DNA from: Pisolithus tinctorius
Lineage: Eukaryota > Basidiomycota > Agaricomycetes > Boletales > Pisolithaceae
Length of the DNA: 64,000 nt
Direction: 5' to 3'
NCBI GenBank assembly: GCA_024663395.1
Contig: JANFAH010000048.1
Coordinates: 1 to 64,000 of the forward strand
Part shown: positions 53,680 through 64,000 of the stretch, piece after piece
Layout: every line of letters begins with the position of its first letter
How positions within the stretch are numbered: position 1 is the first letter of the stretch
The notes under the pieces: model-generated
Told to the model about the DNA's origin: nothing
Database searches by the model: none
The model's input: the letters and a program-made list of their open reading frames with translations, nothing else
Position numbers and translations under genes: made by a program

Positions 53680-56409
53680 GGGGTAATGGGAATGGAACTC
53701 TTGCACAAGTTCAGAAGCATTGTCTAGCTCTGTAGCTAGTACCCAAGTAGTTTCTTCATCGGTCCCTTCATAGCTGGTCCACCAGACTAAGTACTGAAGC
53801 CAACACCAGCGATGCTGGTCAACCTTGGAGTCAAGGATTTCGGCCACCTCAAACTCTAGTTCACTGTCAACTTTGACTGGTGGGGGTGGTGGCTGAGTCC
53901 AGTTTGGGATGGTATTAGGGATGGCCAGCTCAAGTTGGGAGACATGGAAGACCAGGTGGACTGTGCACATTGAGTCCAGTAGGCGCAGTGTGAATGAGTG
54001 GGTACCGGCTTGAGCTATGACCAGATATGGTCCAAGATTCTTCTCTGAGAGCTTCTTAGAAGGCTGAGTTGACTGGAAGTATTTGGCTTTCACATATACC
54101 TGGTCACCGACCTTGAAGTCTGGGGCCGACGTGTGTTTAGCATCAGCCAGTCCTTGATAGCGCTGTTGTGCTAGGGTCACTTCTTCCTGTAAGTATTGAT
54201 GCAGTGAGTCTAAGTCAACTGCATAGTCACGAGCCCGAGCAGAAGTGAGATTGTGCTCCGGATACACTGAGATGCTAGGGTGGTAGCCCTTATTAGCAAA
54301 GAATGGTGAGACACTGGTAGTAGCACTAGGGGCATTGTTATAAGTGAACTTGGCCAAAGGTAGTAGGTCAGCCCAGTTGTCCTGTTGGTAGTTACAATAG
54401 ACTCGGAGGTATTGTTTGAGAGTCTGGTTAGTCTGCTCAGTCTGGCCATCACCTTCAGAGTGGTAGCCTGAGGTGAAATGTAAGCGCATATCTAGGGCCT
54501 TACCAAGTGACTGGAAGAAGTGGGAGACAAACTCCGAGCCTTGGTCTGAGGTTATATGGGCCGGCACTCCATGCTTAGAAAAGACATGGAGTAGGAATAG
54601 TTTGGTGAGTTCTGGGGCTGTTATGGTGTCATGGGTGGGGATGAATATGGCCTGCTTGGAAAGCTGGTCAACTACTACAAGGATGGCCATGAAGCTGGAT
54701 GAGGCCAGAAGTTGCTCAATGAAATCCATAGAGATAGAATTCCATGGCTTCTCTGGCACTGGGAGTTGCTTAAGGAGGCCATAAGGCTGATGGCAGGGAA
54801 CCTTAGCCCGAGCGCAGGCCATGCAAGACTGGACATAGTCTTTGACAAATGTCCTGAGGCCAGGCCAGGTATACTCATGCCGTATGAGTTCTAGTGTGCG
54901 GTTTTGGCCGAAATGGCCAGACAGGGGGTGGTCATGCTTAAGCTGCAAGACCCTAAGGTGAAGATCGTTTGAGTCCAGCACGTAGATCCTTCCATCAAGA
55001 CAAAGGAAGCCGATGTCATCTACTGACCACTGGGGATCAGACATGTCAGACAGGTGGATTTGTGAGACCAGGTCATCCGGCAGTGTGGTCAGGATGTCAT
55101 TATGAAGTTTCTCTATATCCATCAGTGTGACTGCTTGTAAGACCAGGTACTTGAGGTATGTTGCACAAAGGGAGACTGCTAGTTGCTCCTGGGTGAAAAC
55201 CAGTCTCAGATTTTGTGGGTTCACTTGGGCATAGCCACTATCCCCCTCTTTGGGGTAGATGTCCCATTGTCTAGTTAGGGCATCAGGCTTAGCCCCAAGC
55301 TTACCAGGCCTGAACCTGATGATCATATTGAATTGCAAAAGGAATTCAGACCCGTGAGCTTGGCAGCAGGTGAGTACTTTGGAGGTAGAGAAGTATTTGA
55401 GATTCTTGTGGTTGGTGACAACATCAACCAGTGAGGCCGAGCCCTCAAGGTAGTGATGCCAGGTCCAGAATGCTTCAAAGATTGCAAGCAATTCCTTATC
55501 ATGGGTGTCATAATTCAACTCTGGGGCCATCAGAGTCTGGGAGTAGAAAGCGACTGGATGAATCTGGCTGTCACCGCAAGTGATAGACAGAATGCCAGTG
55601 ATGGCATAGTCCGAAGCATTGGTCTCAATGGTGATAGGAACCCCAGGGATGAAATGAGTTAAAACTGGTGCAGTGGTGAAGGTGGCCTTGAGGTTGTTGA
55701 ATGACTGGCAGCATTCCTCAGAGAAGTTCCAAGGAGCCCCCTTGTGGGTAAGCCAAGTCAGTGGTATGACGATGTCCAAGTAGTTGAATATAAAACAACA
55801 GTAAAAGTTGGCGAAGCCAAGGAAGGATTGTATGTCTTTGACCCTTGCGAGGCTCAGGCCAGTCACAGATGGTCTGGACCTTTTCCTTTGACATTGTGAG
55901 GCCAGCAGGGGAGAGGTGGAATCCGAGGTGTTCAATTGAGTCCAAGTGGAACTCACACTTCTCTGGCTTCACATAAAGGCCATGAAGCCAAAGCTGGCAA
56001 AGTACCTCTTGGACATGCTGCTTGTGGGACTCCTTATCTCTGGAGTAGATCAAGATGTCATCTAAGTAGATGACTACACAGACATCCAACATGTCTGCAA
56101 AAATGGTATTCACGAAGCATTGGAAAGTGGCCAGGGCATTGGTGAGGCCAAAGCGCATTACTAACCACTTGTAAGATCCATACCAAGTCTGGACTGCGGT
56201 CTTCCATTCATCGCCTGGGGCAATCCGGACGAGATGGTAGGCATGCCAAAGATCAATCTTAGTGTAGATCTTGGCTCGGCTTGGTGAATCTAACAGGTCA
56301 GAGATGAGTGGGAGTGGGCAGCGATCCTTCTTAGTGATTTTGTTCAGACCGCAGAAGTCTACACAAAGCCAGAGGGAGCCATCCTTCTTTTTGACAAAGA
56401 GGACCAGTG
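53680..56409 (-). pseudogene. Copy B pol: RT end, RNase H, integrase, chromodomain
   Basis: Minus-strand frames 56409-55718 (RT, with the catalytic '[14 protein letters not shown]') and 55956-53680 (RNase H, integrase, chromodomain) overlap through one frameshift near 55840. Integrase keeps 'HDHPLSGHFGQ', 'SMDF', 'TSDQGSEF' and 'GQTEQ' (Glu present, following Arg changed to Gln). The chromodomain is 'YLVWWTSYEGTDEETTW'. Most differences from copy A are Arg to Gln, Trp, His or Cys, the CpG decay signature. The enzyme is likely inactive because of the frameshift and the two LTR insertions. Confidence 0.9.
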
Positions 56410-56937
56410 TGTCATAGTCATGCCTCGACCCCGGCCGGACTCGGCCTCGCACTCACTCAGTCCGGCCTCGGCCTCGCCTGTCCCGCATCTCCAGTTGGTC
56501 TAGCGTGGTAGACACTGCTTTGCAGTGTCTGTCATTTCGGTTAAGTCCTGTCCCCGGTCCTGTCCCCGGTCCACCTGTCCCGGTCTCCGATACCTTAGTC
56601 ATACGTTAGTAATACCTGTCTTACCAATCCTCTTAGCAATCCTTGCGAGACCGGCATTACCGGTCTCTGTACTATAGTTACTTCTGGTATATAAACTCGT
56701 AGATACTCGGCCTGTACTCCTTAGTCTGAAATCAACTAAGTATCTCCTGATAACCCCGCCTCGGCCTCGGACTCGGACTGAGATCCACGCAAGGGAATAG
56801 CGCTGTACCTTCAGTCGCTAAGTCCAACCAGTCCACTCATCTGTACCTTCGTCTTTACCCCTGACTCCGATCCCTCGGCCTCGCACCCGCTTCGGTCTCC
56901 GGTCCGGTCTCAACCCAGACAATTCCCATACTTGACA
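56410..56937 (+). mobile_element. Solo LTR of the copy A family, young
   Basis: 528 bp, close to the copy A LTRs and CpG-rich, in plus orientation inside minus-strand copy B. The target duplication CAGTG is at 56405-56409 and 56938-56942. It keeps the CGG-N5-CCG dyad, TATATAAA and 'agtctgaaat'. It splits the RT domain of copy B in the '[15 protein letters not shown]' region. Confidence 0.95.
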
Positions 56938-57905
56938 CAGTGCAGCATAAGGGGAGGAGGTAGGCCGAATGAATCTGGTAGTAAGGTTCTCATCAATGAA
57001 AGTCCAGAGAGCTTGCAGCTCAACTGGGGACAGCAAGTAGATGGTGCCAAGAGGCAGGGTCATTCCTTCTTCAAGCTCTATTTTCAGGTTGTACTCCCAG
57101 TGTGGTGGGAGTGCCAATGCCTTGGCCTTGCTGAATACATCAGTGAAGTCATGGTACTCTTCTGGTACATTGGGTAAGGCCAGAGGAGATGAAGCCGAGG
57201 CCAATTGGGCTTGAGCTGAATCTGAGGGGCAGAGCTGAAGTTGGAACTGGACAGACCCTTCTAGTTTGCAGGCATGCACAAAAGCAGCTGCATTGATTAG
57301 GGAAACCAGAGGGGCCTTCAGGGGGGTGCAAGTCGGGGAGTCGGAGACCGGTACAGATGGCGCGAAGCTGGGTTGGTCACTAGGACCAGAGTCAGGAAGG
57401 CCAGTGGAAACTGGGCTTACAGGGGGTGTTGATGGGGTTGGCATTCCTTGTGCAGGAGCCCGGAATGTTAGACTGCCCAATACCCAATCAATCAATGGAT
57501 TGTAGCAGGTGAGCCAGTCATGTCCGAGAACTATCTTACACTCAGAATCCAATGGGGCTAGATACAGGGTTACCGGTGTGACATCACCGGATGCGAAGTG
57601 GATATTGACATCTACTGCTTGGGTTATAGTAAAGGTGGATGTTCCATCAAAAAGCTGGAGTCAGATTGGGGAGACTGAGTATGGAGTAAATGAGTGTTGA
57701 TTAACAAAGTGATTATCTATAAAACAATGAGTGGAACCGGAGTCCACTAAAGTATGAAGCCGAGGTATTTCTGGGTTTTCTAATGTGACATAGGGGGTTA
57801 ATGAATTCAGACTGGAAAGAGCAGACGCATTGAGATGAGCCTCCAAGTTTGCACAACCAGAGTCAATGCAGCTCCTGGGTTGTGTGGAGTCCCAGGAGCT
57901 ATTTT
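56938..57905 (-). pseudogene. Copy B protease and RT N-terminus
   Basis: The minus-strand frames 58026-57661 and 57552-56938 align with the start of copy A pol: protease 'LVDSGSTHCFID', 'CKIVLGHDWLTCYNPLIDWV', the Pro/Ser-rich linker and the first RT block ('LKIELEEGMTLPLGTIYLLS'). A stop or frameshift lies near 57660. It is truncated by the young solo LTR. Confidence 0.88.
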
Positions 57906-57908
57906 TTT
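57860..57908 (-). promoter_or_regulatory. Copy B frameshift-site homologue
   Basis: On the minus strand A7-TAG is followed at once by the stem AGCTCCTGGG / CCCAGGAGCT. Compared with copy A, a C-G pair became T-A, an A-T pair became G-C and a G-T wobble became G-C. Seven spacer nucleotides are missing, which would place pol in the +1 rather than the -1 frame, so this copy may be broken here. Confidence 0.6.
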
Positions 57909-59258
57909 GTCTTGGGGGTAGAACCCGAGCCTGAGGCTGGTGCAGCCTCAGTGGTGGCCGCAGCATGAGCTTTGGCCTTTCCAGCTTTCTTGGGGCATTT
58001 GTCAGCAAAGTGACCAGGGCCTCCACAGAACATGCAGAGATTGCCCTCTATGCGACACTTGCATTCCTCTGGGGTGAGCTTCCCATCCTTCCTGAGTTTG
58101 CTAGGCTCAGGCTTGGAGGAGTTGCTGTTATTATTATTGCCTGGCTTCGATGAAGCCAGCTTAGGGGAAGATGTGGAGTTGTTGTTAATACCAGTTTTGG
58201 ATTTCTCTTGACCGGTCTTGGCTTGGTTGTTATTGCCAGAACCTCTGGACTTGTTGTTGTTGCTGTTGGATGAGCCTTGGTGCTTACTTGCCCTTTGGAC
58301 CTCTTCTTTGCACTCCCAATAGTGTGCATCTATCTCCTGGGCGAGGTGGCAGAGCTCATGTAGAGTCCAGAGTTTACCAACTCGACAGACCTCATCCTTG
58401 ATTCAGTCTGGGAGGCCGGAATAGAAATGATGGCACAGTGCACCATCTCTGTAGCCTTGGACTTGCAAAGCAAGCCAATTAAAGTCAACTATGTACTTGT
58501 TGATGCATTGGCTATCCTTCATGTGCAAGTGGTTGAGTTGGCTCTTGGCATCAGCAACTGGGTCATGAGGGCCAAAGGTGGTTTGCAGCTCTAGGACAAA
58601 CTCCCTCCAGGAGTCCATCCAGAGAGGCCAGTCATTGGGGTCATCGAGCCTGAGCAAGTCCAGCTTGAACCACTCAAGGGCCATGCCTTTGAGGTAGGAT
58701 TGCATGAAGATGACTTTGGTGTGGTCAGTCTTGGAAGTTGAGCTCACACTGGATAAAGAAGGCATGAAGCTTCTTAGGGTCAGTGCCATCAAAGGTGTTG
58801 GGCTCGTGTAACTTGGTCCTGTTCAAGGACTCAGGGCTAGTACAGGCATTGCGAGCCAACAGCTTGATGGCCACTGCGAGGTTGTTCAAGATCATAATAG
58901 CAGGTTCAGTGTCCAGATCTGGAAAGTCCAGTTTGTCCTCCAGATCATTCTCATCCAGATTCTCATCACCAGGACCATTGTCACCGGGGTCATCATCATC
59001 TGGGTTGTTGTCATCATCATCACCTGGCCCATCATCGCCAGGGTCACCCTCAGGGATGGGAGCAGTGGGACAATGTGGTGTGGGAGTATTAGATGTCTGG
59101 GCTGAAAAGCCCCTGAAAGGACTAACAGGATCTGGGGAGCACCTAGTGGTGCCCAAGGCAGCTAGTGCTGTCTCATGGTGAGCCCCACTGGCTGAGGCAG
59201 AGTCAGGGTTTGTGGCAGAATGGCCATGGGGAGGTTGAAAATGAGTCTTGGTTGCCAT
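57906..59258 (-). pseudogene. Copy B gag
   Basis: The frames 59258-58725, 58792-58403 and 58329-58048 correspond to gag of copy A: N-terminus, acidic Asp/Gly/Asn linker, capsid-like core ('YLKGMALEWFKLDLL') and the Asn/Ser/Lys-rich region leading to the zinc knuckle. 'FNWLALQV' keeps Trp where copy A has a stop. A frameshift near 58740 and others break it. Confidence 0.88.
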
Positions 59259-59296
59259 GGTGTATTAGACCCACACAAGTGGAGAGTCTGAAATAC

Positions 59297-59821
59297 TGTC
59301 AAGTTCGGGATGTCTGGGTTGAGACCAGACTGGAGACCAAAGCATGCGTGAGGCCAAGGGGTTGGGATCAGGAGGGGAGTCGAAGACACAGATGGTTGGA
59401 CTGATTGGACTTAGCAACTGGAGATACAGCGCTATTCCCTTGTGTGGATCTCAGTCTGAGTCTGAGGCCGAAGTGGGGTTATCAGAGTTAACTTAGTTGA
59501 TTTCAGACTGAGAGGTACAGGCTGAGTATCTATGAGTTTATATACTAGAGACAACTATAGTATGGAGACCAGTAATGCCAGTCTCATAAAGATTGCTAAG
59601 GTGATTGGTAAGACAGGTATTAGTAAGATATGACTAAGATGACGGAGACTGGGACAGAGTGGACCAGGGACAAGACCAGGCAGGACTAAACTGAAGTGAC
59701 AGACACTGCAAGGCAGTGTCCACCATGCTAGACCAACTGGAGATATGGGACAGGCGAGGCCGAGGCCAGACTGAGTGAGTACAAGGCTGAGTCTGGCCAG
59801 GGTCGAGGCACAACTATGACA
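59297..59821 (-). repeat. 5' LTR of copy B
   Basis: 525 bp. The dyad equivalent to CGG-N5-CCG now reads 'gagaccagtaatgccagtctc' with both CpGs lost. The hairpin GACACTGC/GCAGTGTC and the self-priming motif remain. The adjacent internal sequence 'gtatttcagact' (minus strand, 59296-59285) is the primer site. Confidence 0.92.
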
Positions 59822-60111
59822 ACCACCATCACTTCCAAGCTCAATAACATCACACATGTGATCACTGCCCCATTGCCCCTGCCCCATTGCCCCTGCCACC
59901 TCCACCACCCATTACTAACCCCCTCATTGACACTGCCATGGACTACATCAACAACATGCTGCAGCTTTCAACAGACAATCAGATTGACATCAGTGACTAC
60001 TTCCTCAGTGTGACCCTGGATGAAGTGAACATCTTCCTCCAGCATCAGGAGCTGGTGAAGCAGATTTGGGTGCAGCATTGGCTGATGAAGTACTGGGATG
60101 GGCAGAAATAG
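59822..60111 (+). pseudogene. Myb/SANT-like gene, 3' part
   Basis: The 74-residue frame ending at 60111 ('DTAMDYINNMLQLSTDNQID', 'LQHQELVKQIWVQHWL') resembles the helical C-terminal region of fungal Myb/SANT-like proteins. It continues the same strand after copy B, with the duplicated ACCAC marking the join. Together with 50104-51097 it is one interrupted gene. Confidence 0.6.
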
Positions 60112-60430
60112 GTGTCCATTTTTTATATATACAATACACAACTGTACTTCCCCCCCCTGCATATCTTTTCAATTCCCCCCCCCCCCTCCCTCCCCCTTCA
60201 TACAAATATGTACATAATTAAATGTATGGTGAGATACAATTTTGTGAGGTATGGTTGAATGTGAAAACCCTGCTCATGAATGTGTATATCAATGTCTCAC
60301 AGATGTCCACCTTCCACCACTGGACATTACCTCACCTCACCAAGAGCACCTTCAGTCTGGAAGTGAGGGGATTTGCAGGGACCTGCACAGACTGACCCCA
60401 CAGCAGTTCTTTTTCCATGCTGTGACTGGT
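60112..60430 (+). other. 3' flank of Myb/SANT-like gene; C-tract
   Basis: It contains a C homopolymer-rich stretch (about 60150-60200) and the start of a frame (60251 onward) with 'DVHLPPLDITS', similar to a fragment near 22075. No function is recognisable. Confidence 0.35.
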
Positions 60431-61225
60431 CAAGAAGGTCTCATCGATACCACTGTCAAACCCACCTCTGCAACTTCCTCTGCACCCCCACCTATCCCTG
60501 TTGGCATTGAGGATGTGTCAGCCAAAATTGCATCTGCATCATCTTCACAGGCATACTCCTCAATGGAGCACATACACACTTTGTTGTCAAAGATGAAGAT
60601 GTTCACATTCATGTCACTTGCCATTTGGTAAACAACTTTTGGCTGGGATGGTACCCACATCCACAACTTCCTTCACACCCCTACCTATCCCTGTTGCCAT
60701 CAAAGATGTATCAGCTGGGATTGCATCCACATCATCTTTGCAGGGGTACTCCTTGATGGAGCATGTACACACCTTCTCATCAAAGATGAAGACATTTGCA
60801 TTTGCATCACTTGCCATTTGGTAAGCAACTTTTGGCTGGGGTGGTACCTGCCTCTGCAACTTCCTCCACAGCCCCACCTACATATCCCTGTCAGCATTGA
60901 AGATGTATCAGCCAAAATCACATCCACATCATCTTCACAGTGGTACTCCTTGATGGAGCACATACACACCTCATCATCAAAGATGAAGACATTCACATTT
61001 GTGTCACTCACTGTTTGGTAAGCAACTTTTGGCTAGGGTGGTACCTGCCTCTGTGACTTCTCCACACCCCCACCTATCCCTGTCAGTGTCAAAGATGTAT
61101 CAGCCAAAATTGCATCTGCATCATCTTCACAGGGGTACTCCTTGATGGAACACATACATACCTTATCATTGAAGATGAAGACATTCATGTTTGTGTCACT
61201 TGCCATTTGGTAAGCAACTTATGGC
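60430..61225 (+). repeat. Tandem repeat of about 195 bp, 4 units
   Basis: 'tttggta' anchors at 60624, 60817, 61014 and 61206 give periods of 193, 197 and 192 bp. Each unit encodes a similar plus-strand block (Ile/Val-rich, '(S/A)SS', 'MEH(I/V)HT', 'SKMK(T/M)F') ending at 'TTTG|GTAA(G/A)C', a splice-donor-like site, followed by an intron-like spacer. As at 12.3-12.7 kb this looks like exon-intron cassette duplication. I do not recognise the peptide. Confidence 0.8.
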
Positions 61226-61289
61226 TCTACATCCATTTCATCAATACTAGAATTGCTTCCATCTGCCTTGCCAGAGTTTTGTAGATCAG

Positions 61290-61636
61290 TGTAAGAAAAG
61301 TCCAGATACAAGCTAGATGGGTTAGGTAACAACAATAAAATGAAGGGAATGAATTGCTTGTCCCAAGGGATTCTGGACTGTCAAAACTAGAAGGTGGGAC
61401 CCAGTGCTTGGTAGTGGTAGTGTTTTGTGGCATGCATGGTATGTTCCATGGTGTTGTACTGGCAATGCAAGTGGTACAAGCAATATATGTAGTTTGTGCA
61501 TGGTGGTATGTGAGATGTGTGGTGAAGACAAAGTGAAAAGGAAACTCATAGTGACCTTCCAAGTGCCAAAAGGTATCATTCTGTACCTAAGTACAGGGCT
61601 TTATAGTCCAGGCAAACCCAGAACCTAAGCAAGACA
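61290..61636. repeat. Dispersed repeat of about 350 bp, copy 2
   Basis: It is the homologue of 43457-43813 in the same orientation. It starts TGTAAGAAAAGTCC and ends AAGACA, so it could be a short LTR, but the 5-bp flanks (atcag and gagta) do not match. Confidence 0.7.
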
Positions 61637-62160
61637 GAGTACAAGTAAGGGAAAGCCATGTGACAGTGCATACACACAAGAGAGGCCACAACAGGGGCCA
61701 AGGGTATACTACTAGAGTAAGGGGAACAGAGACTGTGGTAAAAGAAAAGAGTCTGAAAGAAAGGAAGTGACTGGAGTACCATTGCATGAGAGGGAGCAAG
61801 GGTGTGGGAAGGTAGTGAGGTAGGCAGGAAGACAGTGCACAAGCAGTGGTGGATGTGAGTGGTCCAGTGGTCTGGGGACATAACAACAGCCATGGAATGG
61901 TCAATGATAGGGGCTTATGTGTCAAGGGAATGTGGATTCCTTACACCTGCAGGGGACTTAGATGCTGACCATCCCTGGTCAGCCACATGGCATGGAGGAT
62001 GTAATTAATGATGCTGCATGGTGATAGAGAAGGTGTGGTACCAAGGATTCAGGAACACTGGTGAATTCTGTGTGGAAGTGAAGGGAACATGGTACCAAGG
62101 AACACAAGAAGACTGTTACATGCCATGTATAGGCATCCAGACTGATGACATAAGTGCTGC
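61637..62160. other. No gene seen
   Basis: A purine-rich plus strand with weak repetition of 'gtaccaaggA' and 'ggtacc' words. The minus-strand frames here (61893-61576, 61925-61587) are low-complexity Thr/Leu/Pro and not credible. Confidence 0.4.
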
Positions 62161-62493
62161 ATGGCCACTAAGTATGTAATCATTAGTGTGTGGCTCAAAC
62201 CTTTGCATCAATTTGATTCTTTCCCTTCCCCATCAATCCTCTCTATCACTCTAATCATGTCTGCAAACTGTGCCTCTCATCTCTCCCAACTCATACATGC
62301 AGCAACTCCTGACCCAATTGAAGTAGAGAAGGCCACACTCAGGATGGAATTTGTTGCCACTTCTGTGGTGCTGGTGGCTGAGGTGAAGTGCCTTCCTGAT
62401 GACAAGGAGGAGCTTCACAAGGAATGGGCCATGGTAAAGTTAAAGGTCTGGTTGCCACTTTGGAAAAGGAGGTCAAACATTGGGGGAGTTTGA
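62161..62493 (+). CDS. Short unrecognised open frame
   Basis: A 110-residue frame with a hydrophobic N-terminal stretch, then 'TPDPIEVEKATLRMEFVATS' and a charged helical end ('LPDDKEELHKEWAMVKLKVW'). The second half looks like real protein. The better start may be the internal Met near residue 33 ('MSANCASHLSQLIHAATPDP'). I recognise no family. Confidence 0.25.
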   Translation: MATKYVIISVWLKPLHQFDSFPSPSILSITLIMSANCASHLSQLIHAATPDPIEVEKATLRMEFVATSVVLVAEVKCLPDDKEELHKEWAMVKLKVWLPLWKRRSNIGGV

Positions 62494-62967
62494 GTAGCAC
62501 TGACAATTCAATCTGTAGCATGGGGTCTGTATCCAGAATGTAGGGAGTGAGAGTGATATCAGCAGGACAAATGATGTTAGCCACCAGCAGGTTGAGATTG
62601 CACAGGAGAGGGCAGAGGTTTTCCCTGAAAATGCCAACTGTTCACCAACTCCATTGATCAGTGGATTGGGCATTATAACCAGGTCCAGTGACGAACTACC
62701 TAGTGGCATCACACTATGAATGCTACAATTCTTACTTAGGAAACAACATGTATGAATTAGAAAAAAGTCGTGCTGCCAATATTTTTGCAAACAGCTGTAA
62801 GTTTGTCTTGAACAGCTCATGTTGAAAGAAGACTCTTGCATGGAGACTTTCCAAGGTCAAATTGGAGAGAAAGGAACTAAGTGATTCAACCTAATCTGTA
62901 CAGAAGCCTAAGAACATCCATTGCACACAATTTACAATACTGCTTCTTCTGTAGTCGAGGATTGATG

Positions 62968-63699
62968 TCAGTGGGAGGTAGGAGGCGCCACAAGGCTAGC
63001 CAGCAGATGGAGAAGTGCCAAGAGGTTAATGAGGTGGTGGATGTTTGCAATATGATCCTTTCTCCTCCTCAGGTCAACAGTGACTATATCCTCGAGTCCT
63101 GGCTTCTCTTCATCGCTTTTAGGTGCAGTGATGGCCATGAGCATCAGACGAGAACCATAGCAATAATAGGCTACAAAGGCAGTCAAGTAAGTACATAACT
63201 CGATGTATGCAGAATGCTCACCAAAGATGTAAGGAGCAGGGCAGTATGTCCATGTCAATTTGTTGATGAGTTCCTCCCAAGGGTCCATCATATTATTGGG
63301 ACCTTTTTCCTCTCCCTGAAACAGGCATAAGCCATTGACTGTGAAGTTGAAGGTGGAGAAGATCATTTGCATTGGCTCTTCATAGCTGTTATGAATCATT
63401 TGGCCACTTGGCTCCAGGAGTTCGAGGATATGGTGAATATTTTTGTCCAAAAAGGAAATGAAATCATACTGTGTGTGACCTTCAGGGGCAGGATCACAAA
63501 CCACAGCAAGGACAGCCACGAGGTGGAAAGGAAATTCACCAAGCATGAATAATGTGCTGAGATCATCATGACCACACTGGTCCTTGACACTGATGGAAAG
63601 GAGACTTGCAAAAAGGCACAATGGGATGGGGATCTTCTCCCCTTCAGCTAGTGGCTTCTGGACCAAGTTTTTAAGCTCTTCAACTGGAGGAAAACCCAT
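62968..63699 (-). CDS. Uncharacterised 243-residue protein
   Basis: A clean, uninterrupted minus-strand frame with ordinary composition. It includes 'SVKDQCGHDDLSTLFMLGEF', 'LVAVLAVVCDPAPEGHTQYD', 'NNMMDPWEELINKLTWTYCP' and a C-terminal Leu-rich helix. From memory some blocks resemble a hypothetical Agaricomycete family; I can give no function. Two hydrophobic segments (about residues 55-68 and 160-175) are too short and charged nearby to call membrane helices. It is the longest intact frame in the window outside the transposons and is the best candidate host gene. Confidence 0.45.
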   Translation of the reverse strand: MGFPPVEELKNLVQKPLAEGEKIPIPLCLFASLLSISVKDQCGHDDLSTLFMLGEFPFHLVAVLAVVCDPAPEGHTQYDFISFLDKNIHHILELLEPSGQMIHNSYEEPMQMIFSTFNFTVNGLCLFQGEEKGPNNMMDPWEELINKLTWTYCPAPYIFGEHSAYIELCTYLTAFVAYYCYGSRLMLMAITAPKSDEEKPGLEDIVTVDLRRRKDHIANIHHLINLLALLHLLASLVAPPTSH

Positions 63700-64000
63700 G
63701 ATAAATGGATGGGGTGAGTCTCAAAGTTTGGGTGCAAGGAAAATGTGGTAGAGGCCAAGGAAGTGGGTGTAGTGGGTTGAAAATTCACACAGAGACTGAT
63801 GACATGTCCAGAAAGTCCTAGAGCATGGGGCTCATAACCTGTTCAATTAACCCAACCTTGAGGTCTTGTGCCCAGTGTCAGAGACTGAAGAGAAAATACA
63901 ATGGGTGTTCACTTTAGGTGCCTGTGCACCTCCATTCCATTTCCTTTCTTTGTTACATTGCTATCTAACCCTGCAGACTTCTATTGGACACTATACTTTG
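63700..64000. other. Window edge, no gene seen
   Basis: This is the upstream flank of the minus-strand frame at 62968-63699. No promoter element stands out. Confidence 0.4.

Larger units (their letters stand above)
51098..59821 (-). mobile_element. Ty3/Gypsy chromovirus copy B (minus strand)
   Basis: LTRs lie at 59297-59821 (5') and 51098-51560 (3', with an internal deletion). The target duplication ACCAC is at 51093-51097 and 59822-59826. It is the same family as copy A, including the antisense gene, frameshift region, primer site and polypurine tract. Two solo LTRs are nested in it (52966-53679 and 56410-56937). CpG sites are largely decayed, especially in gag and the LTRs, but long frames survive. 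It splits the Myb/SANT-like gene. Confidence 0.93.

Noticed and set aside
61285..61641. Solo LTR call for the 350-bp dispersed repeat
   Set aside because: The TG...CA ends are suggestive, but the flanks differ and the other copy lacks the CA end, so it is listed only as a repeat.

Overview
The window is eukaryotic and almost certainly from a repeat-rich Agaricomycete (mushroom-forming basidiomycete). The evidence is short GT-AG introns, a KDZ-type transposase, chromodomain Ty3/Gypsy retrotransposons, a fungal Tc1 element, a LINE with RNase H and a zf-RVT tail, and no bacterial operons. I see no clear conserved housekeeping gene, rRNA or tRNA. Nearly all sequence is nested transposable elements in different stages of decay. 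Most of it is CpG-depleted, while a few young insertions are CpG-rich. The species cannot be named from the sequence.

Layout. (1) 0.7-9.9 kb: a decayed minus-strand LINE, split by a palindromic foldback element (2570-4718) that itself holds a solo LTR (4085-4657). (2) 10.3-12.8 kb: an unrecognised minus-strand multi-exon gene with a tandemly repeated exon-intron cassette. (3) 15.2-21.6 kb: a collinear plus-strand pair, an uncharacterised protein and a degenerate KDZ transposase with a recognisable catalytic core. (4) 22.4-24 kb: two minisatellite arrays. (5) 25.5-41.4 kb: an old Ty3/Gypsy copy ('C') inserted beside or into a DUF6589-like fragment. It is interrupted by one and a half foldback elements and by a young, nearly intact Ty3/Gypsy copy ('A', 31252-38847) with 526-bp LTRs and a GTTAC target-site duplication. 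(6) 41.6-43.2 kb: a Tc1 element. (7) 43.8-49 kb: a C/T-rich, apparently non-coding retroelement ruin. (8) 50.1-60.1 kb: a Myb/SANT-like gene split by a minus-strand Ty3/Gypsy copy ('B', 51098-59821, duplication ACCAC), which carries two solo LTRs. (9) 60.4-64 kb: a tandem repeat, a dispersed repeat and two uncharacterised open frames.

Most interesting system. The Ty3/Gypsy family carries an extra spliced gene antisense to gag-pol, between the pol stop and the 3' LTR. It encodes an acidic/coiled-coil protein with a canonical Zn(II)2Cys6 spacing (CX2CX6CX12CX2CX6C). The six cysteines and the intron position are kept in all three copies here, and the reading frame is open in two of them. The LTR of the young copy carries a perfect CGG-N5-CCG dyad just upstream of its TATA box, the kind of site Zn2Cys6 proteins bind, which suggests an element-encoded autoregulator. 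The same element shows a probable -1 ribosomal frameshift signal (A AAA AAA followed by TAG and an 11-bp stem-loop, with compensatory changes in copy B) and a Tf1-like self-priming arrangement in which the predicted mRNA 5' end pairs with the primer-binding site.
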